From Pseudomonadales bacterium (lineage in GTDB: Bacteria > Pseudomonadota > Gammaproteobacteria > Pseudomonadales > UBA7239): DNA of 64,000 nt. The position numbers and the translations under genes were made by a program. Of this stretch, positions 61,120 to 64,000 are shown piece by piece. Positions within the stretch are counted from its first letter, which is position 1, and every line of letters starts with the position of its first letter. The notes beneath the pieces are model-generated. The model was given only the letters and a program-made list of their open reading frames with translations, searched no databases and was not told the origin of the DNA. Location: positions 248,001-312,000 of the forward strand of contig JANQLY010000011.1 in assembly GCA_028280345.1 (NCBI GenBank), written 5' to 3'.

Positions 61120-64000
61120 ATGTTTCAGGAAGTGATATGGAATCAGGTAGTGAGTTACAGTTTCAAGAAGAATATTTTTACAAGATCTCTGTTTAAGTCT
61201 TTGAATTTTCTATGCTTGTTCAGCATGCTAAGTGTCTCTGCGCAGGCGTTGGATGGAGATACTGTGCGTATTTCAACCAGTAATGGCTGGAAGGCGTTTG
61301 AGGTGATGACCGCAGGTGATAATCCCAATGGCTTTACGGTACAGAGCACGCACGATGGTATCGGTGCCTTGTTGGTAGATGCTGATACCTTGCGTATTCA
61401 GGTGAACCACGAAACCGGTGATGCGAATGTAAGCCAGACAGATGTGAATATCCCGAATTTGCAGACCGCCATCACGAATATGATCAATAATAGCAACACC
61501 GGTGGTGTGACATTCGTGGAGTCAATTAATCAGGCTTACGATCGCTGGAGTAGCAATGGCGGTTCCAGCTGGACCAATACCTCTAGTCAATCCAATACCA
61601 GTTTTTATCGCTTCTGCTCCAGTCAGTCCTATGAGCCGAATACCTTTGGAGTTGACCGCGGTTTTGTTGACCATGCCTATATCACCGGTGAAGAAGGTGG
61701 TAGCCAGCGTTTATTTGTCATTGACAGCGCCAACCGTGATTTTTATCAGTTGAGTGGTGTAGTTGGCGATGCATCCGGTACCCTGGGTGGTATCGGCGGT
61801 ATACCTTACGATACCTGGGAGAACGCAGCCCTCGTTGATACCGGTGAAACAGAGCACATTGCCTTGATGCTATCACCGGATGGTGGTTCCCAGGACATGC
61901 AGATTTATATTGGCATCAAAGGTAAGGATGTCAACGGTAATAACGATACAACCAGCTTCCTTGCACGTAACGGTTTGGCCTACGGTGCTTACTTCTATTT
62001 CAACGGTTCCTTGCCTGGTAGTGTAGGCGGCACGAATAACGGCACATTTGATGCAACCTCTTCCGGTGCATTAAGCTCCAGCAAACTCGAAGATATTGAT
62101 ACCAGCCCATCTGATCCAACCAAGGTAGTTCTAGGTGATCAGGATTCCGGTGTGTTTGTCTTTGACCTTACCCTGGACTTCGGTGGTGGTACTTTCAGTG
62201 CTGGTGGTTCCAGTTTTTCGGTAACCAAAATAGATGCTACCAGTGGCGGTCTGGGTAGCCAGGATAATGTGGACTGGACAGATGCAACTGATCTGGGTGG
62301 TACTTCCTATCCGGATGGTTTGATCTTTGTTAACGAAGACAACAGCTCTGGCGAAATTTATGTCATGGAGCCCGATGGCTCCAATCAGGTCAAAGTCGGT
62401 CAGACAACGGTTGGCGCTGAATCTTCCGGTATTTTTGATATCTCTGCCTATGTTGGCTACAAGCCAGCCAGTATTATGCTGACCGCTAACCAGGGTTCGC
62501 CGTCTTCTTTGTCCGTATTGATTAATCCGGATGCTGAACTGGAAAATATTGGTCCTGATGCGGATAGCGATGGTGTTACAGATTCAGAAGATAATTGCCC
62601 GAATACATCTAACAGTGATCAGACTGACACCGATAGCGATGGTCAGGGCGATGCCTGTGACAATGATGACGACAACGATGGTGTTAATGATGGTAGCGAT
62701 GCGTTCCCGCTGGATCCGACCGAAACATCTGATCTTGATAGTGATGGTGTTGGTGATAACGCAGACCAGTGTGATGCAACCGTAAGCCTTGATAGCGATA
62801 ACGATAATGACGGTTGTGATGATGCGACTGAAGACACTGACGATGATAACGACGGTTGGACTGATGGCGTAGATAACTGTCCGCTGGATGCCAATGCTTC
62901 CCAGGCCGATGCGGATGGCAATGGCGCCGGTGATGTCTGTGATAGTGGCTCAGGTGGTAGTACTTCAGATTCTGTTGATGCGACAGAAGATGCATTTATT
63001 GCACTTAACAACCCGAATACCAACTATGGTAGTCACAATGAGCAATTGCTGGTTGATAGCAGTGATGGCTCTTATGGTCAGATGAAAACCCTGATCAAGT
63101 GGGATGTCAGTGGTCTGGGTGTACCTGCGTGTGCAACCGTTGAATCCGCGAGTATGGATTTAAGCGTATTTAATGTGGGTTCCACAGTAACTCTGCATGC
63201 AGGTGTTAACAGCTGGACTGAGGGCACGGTAACCTGGAACTCTGTTGGCGGTGCTGCTCAGGAGGGTACCCAGATCAGTTCCTTTACCGCTAGTCCGACC
63301 GGTATTCGTACTGCTGACTTCAATGCCTCTGGCTTGGCCCTGGTGGAAACCTGGCTACAAGGTGGTGCCAACAACGGTATTATTCTGACAACGACTTCAA
63401 CCAATGGTCTGGATGCGAATGACCGTGAGAATGGCCCGGCACCCAAGTTGAATCTGACTTACAACCTGGATTCCTGTAATGTCGCGCCATCTGCATCTTT
63501 CACTGAAGTGGTTAGCTTTGGTGACGTGGACTTTACAGACACATCAACTGATGATGGCAGTGTGGTTGCCTGGTCTTGGGACTTTGGTGACGGTAATAAC
63601 TCCAGCCAGCAAAACCCGACTCACAGCTATGCGACTACTGGCACTTACAATGTGGTATTGCAGGTGACTGATAACACAGGTGGTACTGCAGCAGCTCAGA
63701 CAAACGTCAATATTGCTGAACTGGATAGTGACAGTGATGGCGTGGGTGATGGCAGCGATAACTGCCCGAATGACAGTAATCCGGCTCAGACCGATACCGA
63801 TAGCGATGGTACAGGTAACGCCTGTGACACTGACGATGACAACGACGGCTGGGCTGACAGTGAGGAGAGTGCCTGTGGTACCGATAGTCTGAATGCCGGT
63901 TCGGTACCGACCGATACCGATAGCGATGGTACCTGTAACGCCGTAGATGGTGACGATGACAACGACGGTATCGCTGATGGCGCGGACGCCTTCCCGCTGG
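61120..64000 (+). CDS. Large secreted PhoX-like modular protein (3' end outside window)
   Basis: ATG 61120 has GAGGGTG upstream. A signal peptide ends at about residue 46 (SMLSVSAQA). Residues 47-470 resemble the DUF839/PhoX group: ALLVDADTLRIQVNHETGD, FYRFCSSQSYEPNTFGVDRGF, YITGEEGG, WENAALVDTGETEHIALML, MQIYIGIKG and PDGLIFVNED. Calcium-binding thrombospondin type 3 repeats follow (about 480-610), then a DNRLRE-type domain (about 618-785), a PKD domain (about 790-865, WSWDFGDGNNSS) and more TSP3 repeats to the edge. At least 960 residues. Phosphatase activity is a family-level inference. Confidence 0.75.
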   Translation, partial: MFQEVIWNQVVSYSFKKNIFTRSLFKSLNFLCLFSMLSVSAQALDGDTVRISTSNGWKAFEVMTAGDNPNGFTVQSTHDGIGALLVDADTLRIQVNHETGDANVSQTDVNIPNLQTAITNMINNSNTGGVTFVESINQAYDRWSSNGGSSWTNTSSQSNTSFYRFCSSQSYEPNTFGVDRGFVDHAYITGEEGGSQRLFVIDSANRDFYQLSGVVGDASGTLGGIGGIPYDTWENAALVDTGETEHIALMLSPDGGSQDMQIYIGIKGKDVNGNNDTTSFLARNGLAYGAYFYFNGSLPGSVGGTNNGTFDATSSGALSSSKLEDIDTSPSDPTKVVLGDQDSGVFVFDLTLDFGGGTFSAGGSSFSVTKIDATSGGLGSQDNVDWTDATDLGGTSYPDGLIFVNEDNSSGEIYVMEPDGSNQVKVGQTTVGAESSGIFDISAYVGYKPASIMLTANQGSPSSLSVLINPDAELENIGPDADSDGVTDSEDNCPNTSNSDQTDTDSDGQGDACDNDDDNDGVNDGSDAFPLDPTETSDLDSDGVGDNADQCDATVSLDSDNDNDGCDDATEDTDDDNDGWTDGVDNCPLDANASQADADGNGAGDVCDSGSGGSTSDSVDATEDAFIALNNPNTNYGSHNEQLLVDSSDGSYGQMKTLIKWDVSGLGVPACATVESASMDLSVFNVGSTVTLHAGVNSWTEGTVTWNSVGGAAQEGTQISSFTASPTGIRTADFNASGLALVETWLQGGANNGIILTTTSTNGLDANDRENGPAPKLNLTYNLDSCNVAPSASFTEVVSFGDVDFTDTSTDDGSVVAWSWDFGDGNNSSQQNPTHSYATTGTYNVVLQVTDNTGGTAAAQTNVNIAELDSDSDGVGDGSDNCPNDSNPAQTDTDSDGTGNACDTDDDNDGWADSEESACGTDSLNAGSVPTDTDSDGTCNAVDGDDDNDGIADGADAFPL

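Noticed and set aside
62643..63023. Minus-strand Ser-rich open frames over the TSP3 and DNRLRE region
   Set aside because: They are antisense shadows of Asp-rich codons in the + strand gene (GAT/GAC read as ATC/GTC or shifted to Ser), with no start signal.

Overview
The window looks like a chromosomal segment of a gammaproteobacterium, probably marine and in or near the Cellvibrionales/Pseudomonadales. This is judged from protein families and gene order, not from any search. Three conserved blocks resemble Pseudomonas gene order as I remember it: hemA-prfA-prmC-moeB at the left edge; nadK - DUF1315 - DUF2797 - pepN, then lpxH-ppiB | glnS-cysS ... folD-tRNAs in the middle; and smc-zipA-ligA towards the right. 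No insertion sequence, prophage or CRISPR array was seen.

Layout. 1-4670: release factor and its methyltransferase, MoeB, and the cobalamin lower-ligand genes cobT-cobS. 4684-13560: DUF3179 membrane protein, pdxH, pyruvate kinase, a 7TMR-DISM hybrid histidine kinase, an ABC1/UbiB-like kinase, a secreted nuclease/phosphatase-fold protein and a flavin-fold oxidase. 13698-26958: a coiled-coil protein of unknown function, a cyclic-nucleotide/rhodanese fusion, nadK, two DUF genes, pepN, a GT87 membrane protein, lpxH, ppiB, glnS and cysS. 27001-31017: an AlgI/AlgJ-type O-acetylation pair, a pseudouridine synthase and folD.

31269-32640 is the most unusual part. Intact tRNA-Pro, tRNA-Arg and tRNA-His lie among broken, tandemly repeated copies of tRNA-Arg and tRNA-His. 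These copies are interrupted at defined tRNA positions (D-arm, T-loop, 3' acceptor strand) by short multi-hairpin inserts. The inserts keep their architecture while stem sequences change on both sides. I do not recognise this element family.

32659-40294: a BASS transporter, a DUF1214 protein, a sulfotransferase, a DUF3833 lipoprotein, an aldehyde dehydrogenase ending at a clear intrinsic terminator, and the cytochrome c maturation genes ccmH-ccmI. 40593-47231: smc-zipA-ligA.

47510-64000 is rich in exported proteins. Two giant beta-propeller proteins carry FG-GAP, RCC1-like and thrombospondin type 3 calcium repeats. They are followed by an acidic two-TM protein, an arylsulfotransferase-like protein, a c-type cytochrome, an HtrA-like protein that has lost catalytic residues, and a large PhoX-like modular protein that runs off the right edge and has a Pho-box-like sequence upstream.
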